Assembly: GCA_963842355.1 (NCBI GenBank)
Contig: CAWJGC010000007.1
Location: 496,001 to 560,000, forward strand
DNA from: JASHPR01 sp963842355
GTDB lineage: Bacteria > Actinomycetota > Actinomycetes > Streptosporangiales > Streptosporangiaceae
Reading direction: 5' to 3'
DNA length: 64,000 bases
Numbering within the stretch: the first letter of the stretch is position 1; every line of letters begins with the position of its first letter. Positions 51,244-60,540 of this stretch are shown here, piece by piece. Made by a program: the position numbers and the translations under genes. The notes beneath the pieces are model-generated. The model was not told the origin of the DNA. It ran no database searches and worked only from the letters and a program-made list of their open reading frames with translations.

Positions 51244-52227
51244 ATGCGGTGGCGGACGGGCGTGGCGATTGACCTCGGGACGGTGAACACGCTGGTCCAC
51301 ATCGCGGGCCGCGGGCTGGTCATCGAGGAGCCCTCGGCGATCGCGATCGACAGGGAGACCGGCAAGGTCGCCGCCGTGGGCGAGGCCGCGGACGCCCTGG
51401 CCGGGAAGGACCCCCAGGACGTCGAGATCATCCACCCGCTGCGTGACGGGGTCATCGCGGACCTGGACGCGTCCACGGCCATGCTGCAGGCCTTCGTGCG
51501 CCGGGCCCGCCTGCACCGGCGCGTGCTGCGGTCCTCGGCCGTGGTCTGCGTGCCGAGCGGCGCGACCTACGTGGAGCGGCGGTCCCTGGCCGCGTCGGTG
51601 GAGGCGCTGCGGCCCCGCTGCGTGGTGCGGCTGGTCGACGAGCCGGTCGCCGCCGCGGCCGGGGCGGGCATCGACCTCACGGCCGGGTCCGGCGCGTTCA
51701 TCGTGGACGTCGGGGGCGGTACCACCGACGCCGCGGTGGTAGCCGGCGGTCACCTGGTGCGCGACCAGTCGCTGCGCCTCGGCGGCAACGCCATGGACGA
51801 AGCGATCGTGAGCACCGTCAAGGCCGAGTTCGGCCTGCTCATCGGCCGCAACGCGGCCCGGAGCCTGAAGATGGTCCTCGGGCTGGCCGACGGCGCGGCC
51901 GAGTGGGTGGAGACGGTCGGCATCGACGCCGGGCGCCGGACGCCCCGGGTCGAACACGTCCCGGCGTGGCTGGTCGCCGCGGCGCTCGAGCAGCCGATCG
52001 GGGCGATCGCCGACATGGTGCAGGAGATGATGTCGGACATCCCGCCGAACCTCGCGGAAGACGTGGTCCGGGGGAAGATCCGCCTGGCGGGCGGCGGGGC
52101 CCTGCTGCCCGGGCTGGCCAGCAAGATAGAGGCGGCCACCGACATCCCGGCCGTCGTCGTCGACGACCCGCTGCGGTGCGTGGTCCGGGGCGCGGCCGAG
52201 TTCCTCGAGCGAATGGGCGATACGTGA
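51244..52227 (+). CDS. MreB-like rod-shape/actin-family protein
   Basis: 327 residues. The actin-like ATPase motifs are present: phosphate 1 GVAIDLGTVNTLVHIAGRG, connect 1 region VEIIHPLRDGVIADLDAST, phosphate 2 FIVDVGGGTTDAAVV and the adenosine motif LAGGGALLPGLA. It is shorter than typical MreB (about 345) and stands alone, without mreC or mreD, so it is probably an additional MreB/Mbl-type paralogue with a role in sporulation or wall patterning. ATG 51244 gives the family N-terminus. Confidence 0.87.
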   Translation: MRWRTGVAIDLGTVNTLVHIAGRGLVIEEPSAIAIDRETGKVAAVGEAADALAGKDPQDVEIIHPLRDGVIADLDASTAMLQAFVRRARLHRRVLRSSAVVCVPSGATYVERRSLAASVEALRPRCVVRLVDEPVAAAAGAGIDLTAGSGAFIVDVGGGTTDAAVVAGGHLVRDQSLRLGGNAMDEAIVSTVKAEFGLLIGRNAARSLKMVLGLADGAAEWVETVGIDAGRRTPRVEHVPAWLVAAALEQPIGAIADMVQEMMSDIPPNLAEDVVRGKIRLAGGGALLPGLASKIEAATDIPAVVVDDPLRCVVRGAAEFLERMGDT

Positions 52228-52347
52228 GCGAGCCGAGGGGCGCGGCGCCGCCTGGACTGAGGAGCGAGGGACGAGCGACGAGGGAAGGCGGCGGTGAAGG
52301 GGGATGGGGAGGCGGGCGGGGCCCCGGAGGCGAGCGGGAGATACAGA

Positions 52348-53241
52348 GTGAGCGACGGTGACCTGCTGTCCGCGGCGGTCGCCGAGCTGTACTCGTCCGA
52401 CCCGGGCGAGTTCGTCGCGCGCCGCGGCGCGCTCGCGGCCCAGGCCCGCGCGGCCGGGCAGGCGTCGGCGGCGAAGAGCATCGCCGGGCTGCGCAAGCCC
52501 ACCCGGTCGGCCTGGGTGGTCAACCGGCTGGTCCGATCGTCGCCCGACGTGGTCTCGCAGCTCACCGGGCTCGGCGACGAGCTCAGGGCCGCGCAGGGAT
52601 CCCTGGACGGCGCGGCCATCCGGGAGCTGTCGGGGCGGCGGCGCCGGCTCATCGCCGACCTGTCCCGGCAGGCGTTCGCGGCCTCCGGCCTGCCGTCACC
52701 GCCCGCCGGGCTCAGGGACGAGGTGACCGCCACGCTCGGCGCGGCCCTGGCCGACCCGCGGTTCGCCGGGCAGCTGGCGGCCGGGACCCTGGAGCGGCCG
52801 GCCCAGGCCGACGGCTTCGTCCCGGCCGGCGCGCCCGCGCTGACGCTGGTCCCGCCGCCGGGCGCGCGCCGCGACCGGGCGACCGCCCCGGCCGGCGCCG
52901 CTGCCCCGCCCCGGCCCGCGCGGAAGGCGACCGCCCAGACCGCGCAGGAGAGGGCGGACGCCGCCGCGGCGGCGCGGGCCGATGCGGCCGCCCGGGAGCA
53001 GGCCGCCCGGGAGCGCCGCCGCCGGGAGGCGCGCGCCGCGGCCGAGCAGGCCGCGGCCGACGCCGACGGGGCCGCCGTGGCCGCGGCCGCGGCCGAGCAG
53101 GACTGCGAACGCACCGTCCAGCGGCTGGAGGAGCAGCTGGCCGACGCCCGCCAGGGCCTGACCCAGGCCCGGCTGCTGGCCCGGCGGGCCAGGAACCGGC
53201 AGCGCCAGGCGCGTCAGGCGCTGGACCGGCTGCGGCCGTGA
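52348..53241 (+). CDS. Hypothetical coiled-coil protein, conserved in actinobacteria
   Basis: 297 residues. Conserved N-terminal helical domain (DPGEFVARRGALAAQARAAG, AGLRKPTRSAWVVNRLVR), then a Pro/Ala linker and a long Ala/Arg/Glu-rich coiled coil (about residues 200-290). It resembles a widespread family of unknown function in actinobacteria. GTG 52348 has GGGAG 8 nt upstream; GTG 52294 would add 18 low-complexity residues. Follows the MreB-like gene in the same direction. Confidence 0.75.
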   Translation: MSDGDLLSAAVAELYSSDPGEFVARRGALAAQARAAGQASAAKSIAGLRKPTRSAWVVNRLVRSSPDVVSQLTGLGDELRAAQGSLDGAAIRELSGRRRRLIADLSRQAFAASGLPSPPAGLRDEVTATLGAALADPRFAGQLAAGTLERPAQADGFVPAGAPALTLVPPPGARRDRATAPAGAAAPPRPARKATAQTAQERADAAAAARADAAAREQAARERRRREARAAAEQAAADADGAAVAAAAAEQDCERTVQRLEEQLADARQGLTQARLLARRARNRQRQARQALDRLRP

Positions 53242-53329
53242 CCGAAGGCCAGCCCAGAGCCGCGCGCCTGCTGATCGTCAGATCAGACCACAGGGCCAGA
53301 ACGCTCTGGCCCGGGCCGGTGCCGTCCGG

Positions 53330-54046
53330 TCAGAGCGGCACGAGCGGGACGAACTGGGCGGTGGCCTGCCCGCGGGCGATCACGTTGCCGTCCTCGCCGA
53401 TCAGCTCGATCTTCATCCGGCCCCGGCGGGCCTGGGCCTGCCGCTCGGCCCGGGGCCGCACCCGCGTCCCGCGCAGGCCGGCCCACGCGGCGTCGGCCAG
53501 TTCGTCCACGAACGACGTCAGCGGTGGCTCGAGCTGGCCGGACAGCCAGCGGCGCGCGATCGCGTGCGCGGGGCCGGCCACGATCGCGGAGATCATCGCG
53601 ATGGTGGTGGCGCGGATCTCGCCGCTGCCCACCAGCGGGGCCATCCACTGCCGGAACGCCGCCGCCAGGTCCCGGTTCAGCGCCGCGACCTCCGCGCCGC
53701 CCGGCGTATCCCAGTCCAGGTGGCCGCGCTGGTAGACGAAGCGGGCCAGGTCGGCGTGCTGCTCGGTCCAGCCGAGCTGATGGGCGACCGCGTCGTGCAC
53801 GGCCGCGCGCGGCGAGGCCGGCTTGCGGCGCACCAGGTCCCAGAGTCCCTCCTGGAACGAGGCGATCGCGTGCACGTACAGCGCGTCGGCGATGGCTTCC
53901 TTGGACCGGAAGTGGTGGAACAGCGCCCCGTTCGAGGTACCGCTGCGCTCCCTGATGCGTGCGATCGTGGTCTGCTCGTAGCCGTCGGTGAGGAAGCAGT
54001 CGAGCGCCGCGTCCAGGATGCGCTGGCGGGTGTCGGTCGGGGCCAT
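53330..54046 (-). CDS. TetR-family regulator with an unusual C-terminal tail
   Basis: 238 residues. The TetR helix-turn-helix is clear (TRQRILDAALDCFLTDGYEQ, TTIARIRERSGTSNGALFHH). The ligand domain follows. The last 40 residues (after RPRAERQAQARRG) read MKIELIGEDGNVIARGQATA and resemble the final strands of hotdog-fold thioesterases rather than a TetR helix. The start is 39 nt from the divergent crotonase gene, and an inverted repeat in that gap is its likely operator. Confidence 0.88.
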   Translation of the reverse strand: MAPTDTRQRILDAALDCFLTDGYEQTTIARIRERSGTSNGALFHHFRSKEAIADALYVHAIASFQEGLWDLVRRKPASPRAAVHDAVAHQLGWTEQHADLARFVYQRGHLDWDTPGGAEVAALNRDLAAAFRQWMAPLVGSGEIRATTIAMISAIVAGPAHAIARRWLSGQLEPPLTSFVDELADAAWAGLRGTRVRPRAERQAQARRGRMKIELIGEDGNVIARGQATAQFVPLVPL

Positions 54047-54056
54047 CCCTAAGAGA

Positions 54057-54076
54057 GTAGCACTCCAGAGTGTTAC
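54057..54076. promoter_or_regulatory. TetR operator between tetR and crotonase genes
   Basis: GTAGCACTC, CA, GAGTGTTAC: arms match at 8 of 9 positions. Located in the 39-nt gap between divergent genes, overlapping any possible promoter. Confidence 0.7.
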
Positions 54077-54085
54077 TCCGTTAGC

Positions 54086-54901
54086 ATGTCTGCCGTGAGT
54101 GACTACGAGCTAGCCCGCGAGTACGAGACCGTCAACTACTACCGCCGCGGCGGCGCCGCCAAGGTCGAGCTCAACCGCCCCGAGAGCCTGAACGCGTGGA
54201 ACGAGCAGTTCAGCCTCGACCTGCTGACCGCGCTCAGCGCCGCCGCCGAGGACCCGGACGTCCGCGCCGTGCTGATCACCGGCGCCGGACGCGCGTTCTC
54301 CAGCGGCGCGGACCTGAGGGGAGGCCACGAGCACGCCTCCGGCGACGCCATCTACGAGCGGCTGACCAAGCGCTACCACCCGGTCATGATGAGCATCCGC
54401 CAGATGCCCAAGCCGGTCGTGAGCGCCGTCCACGGCCCCGCCGCCGGGATCGGCGTGTCGCTGGCGCTCGCCTGCGACCTGGTCACCGCGGCCGAGTCCG
54501 CGTACTTCCTGCTCGCGTTCGTGAACATCGGCCTCGTGCCGGACGGCGGCTCGTCGCTGCTCGTGCCGTCGCGCGTGGGATTCACGCGCGCGATCGAGAT
54601 GGCGATGCTCGGCGAGCGGGTCGGCGCCCGGCAGGCGCTGGAGTGGGGCCTGATCAACCGGGTCTGGCCGGACGAGGAGTTCGCGGCGCGGGCCGGCGAA
54701 CTCGTCGGCCGGCTCGCCGAGGGCGCGACCGGGTCCTACGCGGGCACCAAGCGCCAGCTCAACCGGTGGCTCTACGAGGGCATGGAATCCCAGCTCGAGT
54801 TCGAGGCGCAGATCCAGCGGGAGAGTGCCACCTCGGCGGACTTCGCCGAGGGCGTCGCGGCGTTCCTGGAGAAGCGCAGGCCGCGATTCACCGGCCGGTA
54901 A
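54086..54901 (+). CDS. Enoyl-CoA hydratase/isomerase family protein (PaaG-like)
   Basis: 271 residues. Crotonase fold with oxyanion segments GAGRAFSSGADLRG and GPAAGIGVSLALACDLVTAA. The third motif reads NIGLVPDGGSSLLVP, with Asp in place of the hydratase Glu, which is the PaaG/isomerase pattern. It acts on CoA thioesters in fatty or aromatic acid breakdown. Divergent TetR control suggests induction by an acyl-CoA. ATG 54086; GTG 54095 is an alternative. Confidence 0.9.
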   Translation: MSAVSDYELAREYETVNYYRRGGAAKVELNRPESLNAWNEQFSLDLLTALSAAAEDPDVRAVLITGAGRAFSSGADLRGGHEHASGDAIYERLTKRYHPVMMSIRQMPKPVVSAVHGPAAGIGVSLALACDLVTAAESAYFLLAFVNIGLVPDGGSSLLVPSRVGFTRAIEMAMLGERVGARQALEWGLINRVWPDEEFAARAGELVGRLAEGATGSYAGTKRQLNRWLYEGMESQLEFEAQIQRESATSADFAEGVAAFLEKRRPRFTGR

Positions 54902-54922
54902 CCGGGCTACCCGGCCGGGGTC

Positions 54923-56416
54923 TCATCGACCATCGGGGCCGCGGGCCTGCTCCCGCTCCGCGAGGCCCTGACCGAGCGCGGCGATGGCGTCCTGCGGGCG
55001 CCCCGCGGCCTCGTAGGCCGCGGCCAGGCGGTCCCGGGCCAGCAGGGTGCCGGCGTGATCGGGCCCCAGGATCCGGCCGCTGGTCCCGGCCATCGCCCGC
55101 CAGTAGGAAATGGCCAGGCTGGGCCGCCCGGTCTGGTCCAGGCTCTGGCCCGCCCGCAGCAGCACCGGGTGCGCCTCCGGGGTCCAGAGCAGTTCGCCCG
55201 CCGCCTGGTGCAGGCTGGCCGTGCAGTCGCGCAGGGCTTGCGCGACCAGCGGATCACGATCACGATGCGGCCACGCCTCCAGCAAGGCGCCGGCTGCCGC
55301 GGCCGCCGTCCGCTCCAGCATCGCCGGCGGGATGACCTGCCGGGCCGTGGCCTGGACCAGGGAGTGCATCACCACCGTGCGCGAGGAGTTCTCGGGCTCG
55401 ATCGTGACCAGGCCGACCCCGGCCAGGCGGTCGAGCACGCTCCCGACCTGGCTCTCGTCGGCGGCCTGCCCCGTGGCGTGGCGGCCGATAAAGTCGCGCG
55501 CCGCCTGGGTGGTCAGCACGGCACCCGGGACGCCGCCGGGGGCGAGCAGCGCGATCAGCGCCATGGCGGGCCGGGCCAGGCCGGCCGAGGTGGCGTCGGC
55601 CCGGTCCAGCGAGATCGACCAGGTGGCCGCCACGGTGGCTTCCCGGTGGCCGGCGCCGGTGGCGGCCATCTGCCGCTGCCGGCCGGTGAAATGCTGCCGG
55701 TACCGGCGGCAGTCGATCCCGGTGTCGGCGATCACGGCGGACGCCTGCGCCAGGGCGAGCGGCAGGCAGCCCAGGTCCTGGACCAGGTCGAGGGCCCCGG
55801 TCCGCTGATCGGGATAGAGTTCCGCGGTCAGGTAGCTCAGTGCCTCGCGCGGGCTGAACGCGCCGACTTCCCGGATCCTGCGGCCGGGCGCGCGCACCGC
55901 GGCGGCGGGCAGCCGGGTCGTAACCAGGACCCGGCCCGCCGCGCCCCTGGGCCATAGCTCGTCCAGGTCAGCGAGGTCAGCGAGATCGTCGAGGACCACC
56001 AGCCATGGCCGGCCGGTGTCGGCCAGCCAGACCAGGAAACTGTCCGCGTCCGCCTCCGGGGTGTCGGCGGTCCCGGCGGCGCCGCCTTCGAGGGCGCCGG
56101 TCGCGGCCTGCGCCTGCGCGTAACCGGTGATCACCGAGTCCCGGCTGGCCGCGGGCACCCACGCGAGCAGGTCCACCCCGCCAGAGCCCCAGAGGGAGCG
56201 CGCCAGCGCCGCGGCAAGCTGGGTCTTGCCGGTGCCTCCCATCGCCTCGGGCGGGGTCGGCGGGACCAGCACCACCGTCTCGCCGGGAGCCGGGCCCCTC
56301 GCGACGTCGAAACCCGATTCCGGCCTCGGGCTGAAGGACGCCGCGAGCCGCGGCACCGCCGAGGAGCAGACCGGCCAGCGCACGGGCGGTGGCCGCCTAC
56401 CGGCCGATATTTCCAA
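54923..56416 (-). CDS. NB-ARC/STAND ATPase with short TPR end
   Basis: 497 residues. Walker A MGGTGKTQLA (about 59-68), Walker B RPWLVVLDDLADL, the GLPL-type motif LGCLPLALAQASAVIA, then a winged-helix region and a single TPR hairpin (GPDHAGTLLARDRLAAAYEA, PQDAIAALGQGLAEREQ). Such proteins usually end in many TPRs; here the frame stops one repeat in, so the C-terminus may be truncated. STAND proteins act as signal-triggered switches. TTG start at 56416 is weak. Confidence 0.8.
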   Translation of the reverse strand: MEISAGRRPPPVRWPVCSSAVPRLAASFSPRPESGFDVARGPAPGETVVLVPPTPPEAMGGTGKTQLAAALARSLWGSGGVDLLAWVPAASRDSVITGYAQAQAATGALEGGAAGTADTPEADADSFLVWLADTGRPWLVVLDDLADLADLDELWPRGAAGRVLVTTRLPAAAVRAPGRRIREVGAFSPREALSYLTAELYPDQRTGALDLVQDLGCLPLALAQASAVIADTGIDCRRYRQHFTGRQRQMAATGAGHREATVAATWSISLDRADATSAGLARPAMALIALLAPGGVPGAVLTTQAARDFIGRHATGQAADESQVGSVLDRLAGVGLVTIEPENSSRTVVMHSLVQATARQVIPPAMLERTAAAAAGALLEAWPHRDRDPLVAQALRDCTASLHQAAGELLWTPEAHPVLLRAGQSLDQTGRPSLAISYWRAMAGTSGRILGPDHAGTLLARDRLAAAYEAAGRPQDAIAALGQGLAEREQARGPDGR

Positions 56417-56567
56417 CGCTGACCTGGCCGTTCGTGGTCATGCCTGGCACCGGAACTTCCTTCATATCGCATCAGCAAGGTTACGACGATCTGCCGGCGG
56501 ATAAGAGAGGATTGCCGGGGGAGCGAGCGCCCAGACGCTCACACCAAGTGCGACATAAGGGGCGGCA

Positions 56568-57563
56568 ATGCTCGGCTTTGGCGTGACCTTCATGACCGAT
56601 CCGCCCGCATCGGAAACGGTCGGCCGGACCGTACTCGCCGAGGAGAATGGCTTCAGTCACGCGTGGATGTGGGACAGCCACGTGCTGTGGCAGGACGTCT
56701 ACCCGATCTTCGCCCTGATGGCCGCGGGAACCGAGCGCATCCACCTGGGGACGTGCGTCACCAACCCGGTGACCAGGGATCCGACGGTGACCGCGTCGGC
56801 GATGGCCACGCTCAACGAGATCTCGGGCGGCCGGATGGAGATGGGGATCGGCCGCGGCGACTCGGCGCAGCGGGTGCTGGGCCGCGGGCCGGTGACCGTC
56901 ACCGCGCTGGAGCGGGCGTGCGTGACCATCCGGGATCTGGCCGAGGGGCGCCCGGTCGACCTGGACGGCACCGAGGTCCAGCTGAAGTGGTCGGAAGGCC
57001 GCCGGCTGCCGGTCTGGGTGGCCGCGTACGGGCCGAAGGCCCTGCACTGCGCCGGACGCGTCGCCGACGGCGTCATCCTGCAGCTGGCCGACCCGTTCAT
57101 CATCGAATGGGCGCTGCGCTACCTGCGCGAGGGCGCCGAGCAGGCCTGCCGGGACCCGGCGGACATCAAGGTGATGGCCGCCGCGCCGGCCTACCTGTCC
57201 GATGACCTGGCGCACGCGCGCGACCAGGTGCGCTGGTTCCCCGCCCTGGTCTCCAACCACGTGGTCGACCTGGTGAACCGCTACCACGACGCCGAGCTTC
57301 CCGTGGAGCTGACCGACTTCATCGCGGCCAGGGAGAGCTACGACTACGCCCACCACGGCCGGACCGGATCGGAGAACGCCGAGTTCGTCCCCGATGAGGT
57401 GGTGGACAGGTTCTGCGTGCTCGGCGGCCCGGAGCAGGTTCGGGCCAAGCTCGGCCAGCTCGCCGGCCTGGGCGTGGATCAGTTCAACATCTACTCGATG
57501 GTCGACGATCCGAGGGCGCTGATCAGCGGCTTCGGCCGCGAGATCATCCCGGCCTTCCGCTGA
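56568..57563 (+). CDS. LLM-class (F420-type) oxidoreductase
   Basis: 331 residues. MLGFGVTFMTDPPASETVGR, FSHAWMWDSHVLWQDVYPIF, LGTCVTNPVTRDPTVTASAM and GRMEMGIGRGDSAQRVLG follow the TIGR03842 branch of luciferase-like, probably F420-dependent enzymes. It heads a same-strand group with beta-ureidopropionase and dihydropyrimidinase, so it is probably part of pyrimidine or hydantoin metabolism; the exact substrate is unknown. ATG 56568 with GGGGCGG just upstream. Confidence 0.88.
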   Translation: MLGFGVTFMTDPPASETVGRTVLAEENGFSHAWMWDSHVLWQDVYPIFALMAAGTERIHLGTCVTNPVTRDPTVTASAMATLNEISGGRMEMGIGRGDSAQRVLGRGPVTVTALERACVTIRDLAEGRPVDLDGTEVQLKWSEGRRLPVWVAAYGPKALHCAGRVADGVILQLADPFIIEWALRYLREGAEQACRDPADIKVMAAAPAYLSDDLAHARDQVRWFPALVSNHVVDLVNRYHDAELPVELTDFIAARESYDYAHHGRTGSENAEFVPDEVVDRFCVLGGPEQVRAKLGQLAGLGVDQFNIYSMVDDPRALISGFGREIIPAFR

Positions 57564-57790
57564 GCCCGGACACCACGGGAATCTTGGGGGTTCGTCCCCC
57601 AGGACTGGCACGGCGTAGCCGATGCCAGCCGCGACGGCCGGCTTGCCGGCCCGAGAGGATGGCATGCGGGGGGTCCTGGGGGGTCGTCCCCCCCGGGCAA
57701 TACAGACTGGCGCGGCGGAGCCCGGCGAGCGCAAGCTAGACCAGCGGGCCAGGCCTGCCCGCCAGCAGGACAGGGTTCAGGAGGACGCCG
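57564..57790. repeat. Intergenic GC hairpins between LLM and ureidopropionase genes
   Basis: Contains GGGGGTTCG/TCCCCC and GGGGGGTCCTGG/GGTCGTCCCCCC hairpins and GCCGCGACGGCCGGCTTGCC, related to blocks at 20890-20985 and 6280-6380. It separates two codirectional genes of one pathway and may attenuate or terminate transcription. Confidence 0.5.
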
Positions 57791-58636
57791 ATGCGAACGG
57801 TCCGAGCAGCGCTGATCCAGGCGCAGGCCAACCTGCCCAAGCAGGAGGCGATCGACAAGCACATCAAGATGATCGCGGACGCGGCGGGCCAGGGAGCCCA
57901 GGTGGTGGGCCTCCAGGAGATCTTCCACGGTCCATACTTCTGCGCCGAGCAGGACCCGAAGTGGTACGCCACGGCCGAGCCGGAGGACGGACCGACCGTC
58001 AGCCGCATGCGCGAGGTGGCCCGCGAGCACGGCGTCGTGCTGATCGTGCCGTGGTACGAGGAGGAGCAGCCCGGCGTCTACTACAACACGGCCTGCGTGA
58101 TCGAGCGCGACGGCACGATCGTCGGCAAGTACCGCAAGACCCACATCCCGCACGTCGGGCCCTGCTTCTGGGAGAAGTTCTACTTCAAGCCCGGCAACCT
58201 CGGCTACCCGGTGTGGGAGACCTCGGCGGGCCGGCTGGGCCTGATCATCTGCTACGACCGGCATTTCCCCGAGGTGGCCCGCGAGCTGGGGCTCAAGGGC
58301 GCCGAGCTCGTGTTCAACCCGTCCGCGACCGTCGAGTCGCTGTCGAAGTACCTGTGGGAGCTCGAGCAGCCCGCGCACGCGGTGGCCAACGGGTTCTGGA
58401 TCGCGGCCAGCAACCGGGTCGGTGTCGAGTCGCCGCTGAACCAGCACCGGTTCTACGGCTCCTCGTACTTCTGCAGCCCGCGCGGGAAGATCGTGGCCCA
58501 GGCATCGGACAGCGAGGACGAGGTACTGGTCGCCGATCTCGACCTGGACGAGATTCGCGAGGTGCGCAACACCTGGCAGTTCTTCCGCGACCGGCGGCCC
58601 GAGACCTACGGCGAGCTGGTGCAGCAGCTGCCATGA
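57791..58636 (+). CDS. Beta-ureidopropionase / N-carbamoyl-beta-alanine amidohydrolase
   Basis: 281 residues, nitrilase superfamily. The catalytic triad is visible: Glu43 (LQEIFHGPYF), Lys116 (KYRKTHIPH) and Cys154 (LIICYDRHFPE), and LNQHRFYGSSYFCSPRG is typical of this branch. It hydrolyses N-carbamoyl-beta-alanine, the last step of reductive uracil breakdown. ATG 57791 with AGGAGG 6 nt upstream. Followed by dihydropyrimidinase, the preceding step. Confidence 0.92.
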   Translation: MRTVRAALIQAQANLPKQEAIDKHIKMIADAAGQGAQVVGLQEIFHGPYFCAEQDPKWYATAEPEDGPTVSRMREVAREHGVVLIVPWYEEEQPGVYYNTACVIERDGTIVGKYRKTHIPHVGPCFWEKFYFKPGNLGYPVWETSAGRLGLIICYDRHFPEVARELGLKGAELVFNPSATVESLSKYLWELEQPAHAVANGFWIAASNRVGVESPLNQHRFYGSSYFCSPRGKIVAQASDSEDEVLVADLDLDEIREVRNTWQFFRDRRPETYGELVQQLP

Positions 58637-58706
58637 TGGCGCCTACGCAGCGACCTCGCGACGACAACGTCCGCTGAGCCGCCATGAACCCCCCGACGGA
58701 GCGACC

Positions 58707-60113
58707 ATGACCACCCTGATCAAGAACGGCACGGTGGTAACGGCCGCCGACATGTCCCGGGCCGACGTGCTGATCGACGGGGAGCGGATCCAGGCGGTCG
58801 GCACCGGGCTCGCCGAGACCGGCACCGGTGCCGGGGCGGGTACGGTGATCGACGCGACCGGCCGGTACGTCATGCCCGGCGGGATCGACGTGCACACCCA
58901 CATGGAACTCCCGTTCGGCGGCACGGTCTCCTCCGACGACTTCGCCACCGGCACGGCGGCGGCGGCGTGGGGCGGCACCACCACGATCGTCGATTTCGCG
59001 GTGCAGAACCACGGCGAGAGCCTGGCGCAGGGCCTGGACCGGTGGCTGGAGAAAGCCGCCCCGAAGTCGCACATCGACTATGGCATGCACATGATCGTGC
59101 GCGAGATCAACGACGGCATCCTGCGCGAGATGGACACGATGATCGACCGCGGCGTGCCCTCGTTCAAGCTGTTCATGGCCTATCCCGGCGTGTTCATGCT
59201 GGACGACGCGTCGATCTTCCGGGCGATGAGCCGCACCGCGGACAACGGCGGCCTGATCATGATGCACGCGGAGAACGGCGGCCCGATCGACGTCCTGGTC
59301 CAGCGCTACCTGGCCGAGGGCAAGACGGCCCCGGTCAACCACGGCCTGACCCGGCCGTCGTCCATGGAGGGCGAGGCCACCCACCGCGCGATCGCGCTGG
59401 CCGAACTGGCGGGCGTGCCGGTCTACATCGTCCACCTCAGCTCGCGGGACGCGCTCAACGCGGTCCGCGAGGGTCGCGATCGCGGCGTGCCCGCCTACGC
59501 GGAGACCTGCCCGCAGTACCTCTACCTGTCGCTCGACGACCTGGCCCGGCCCGGCTTCGAGGGCGCGAAGTTCGTGTGCTCGCCGCCGCTGCGGCCCGCC
59601 GACCATCAGGTGGACCTGTGGCACGGCCTGGTCACCGACGACCTCCAGGTGGTCGCCACCGATCACTGCCCGTTCGACTTCAAGGACCAGAAGATCCTGG
59701 GCCGGGACGACTTCTCCGCGATACCCAACGGGCTGCCCGCGGTCGAGGACCGCTACACGCTGCTGTGGGACGGCGGCGTCGGGGGCGGCCACATCACCCC
59801 GATGCGGTTCGTCGAGCTGACCGCGACCGCGCCGGCCCGGATGTTCGGGCTGTATCCGCGCAAGGGCACGCTCTCCCCGGGCGCGGACGCCGACGTGGTC
59901 GTGTTCAATCCCGGCGCCGAACGCACCCTGTCGGCCAGCACGCACCACATGCGGGTGGACTACAGCTGCTACGAGGGACGAAAGGTCCGCGGACTGCCCG
60001 AGGTGGTCATGCAGCGCGGCAACGTGCTGGTCAGGGACGGGAAGTTCCTCGGCCAGCCGGGCTCGGGCCGCTTCCTGGAGCGCTCCCGCTTCGGCCCCGC
60101 CCCGGCCGGGTGA
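58707..60113 (+). CDS. hydA: Dihydropyrimidinase (D-hydantoinase)
   Basis: 468 residues, amidohydrolase barrel. The metal ligands His63 and His65 (GGIDVHTHMELPFGG), the lysine likely to be carbamylated, Lys154 (PSFKLFMAYPG), later His residues (VYIVHLSSRDAL) and the Asp of VATDHCPFDF are present. It opens dihydrouracil or hydantoin rings. GGAGCGACC lies just before the ATG. With the ureidopropionase it makes two of the three reductive pyrimidine steps. Confidence 0.94.
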   Translation: MTTLIKNGTVVTAADMSRADVLIDGERIQAVGTGLAETGTGAGAGTVIDATGRYVMPGGIDVHTHMELPFGGTVSSDDFATGTAAAAWGGTTTIVDFAVQNHGESLAQGLDRWLEKAAPKSHIDYGMHMIVREINDGILREMDTMIDRGVPSFKLFMAYPGVFMLDDASIFRAMSRTADNGGLIMMHAENGGPIDVLVQRYLAEGKTAPVNHGLTRPSSMEGEATHRAIALAELAGVPVYIVHLSSRDALNAVREGRDRGVPAYAETCPQYLYLSLDDLARPGFEGAKFVCSPPLRPADHQVDLWHGLVTDDLQVVATDHCPFDFKDQKILGRDDFSAIPNGLPAVEDRYTLLWDGGVGGGHITPMRFVELTATAPARMFGLYPRKGTLSPGADADVVVFNPGAERTLSASTHHMRVDYSCYEGRKVRGLPEVVMQRGNVLVRDGKFLGQPGSGRFLERSRFGPAPAG

Positions 60114-60132
60114 CCCGACCTGGCCCCGCCGG

Positions 60133-60540
60133 CTAGCTGGGCTCGTGCTGGTGGTGGTGCTGATCGCGGCGCTTCTCGCCCAGGATAAGGCTCAGCAGCC
60201 AGCCGACCACGCCGACGATGATCGCCCCCCAGAACGCGGCCCAGAAACCGGTGACGTGGAAGGGCTCGGACAGCTTGCCCGCGACCCAGCTGGTCAGCCA
60301 CAGCAGCAACCCGTTGACGACCAGGCCGAACAGCCCGAGGGTCAGGACGTAGAACACGCAGCCGAGGACCTTGACGATCGGCTTGAGCACCGCGTTCACC
60401 GCGCCGAAGATCAGCGCCACCACCACCAGGGTGGTGACCTTGGACAGCGTGGTGGCGGCGAGCAGCTGGATGCCCGGGACCAACCACGTCGCTACCAACA
60501 GGGCTACCGCGGTGATCAGCACCCGGATGAGCACCCTCAT
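60133..60540 (-). CDS. Phage holin family (PF04020-type) membrane protein
   Basis: 135 residues with four helices: VLIRVLITAVALLVATWLVP, VTTLVVVALIFGAVNAVLKP, VLTLGLFGLVVNGLLLWLTS and AFWGAIIVGVVGWLLSLILG, and a charged tail EKRRDQHHHQHEPS. The NAVLKPIV pattern is typical of PF04020, common in chromosomes without a phage and of unknown role. Convergent with dihydropyrimidinase. Confidence 0.87.
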   Translation of the reverse strand: MRVLIRVLITAVALLVATWLVPGIQLLAATTLSKVTTLVVVALIFGAVNAVLKPIVKVLGCVFYVLTLGLFGLVVNGLLLWLTSWVAGKLSEPFHVTGFWAAFWGAIIVGVVGWLLSLILGEKRRDQHHHQHEPS

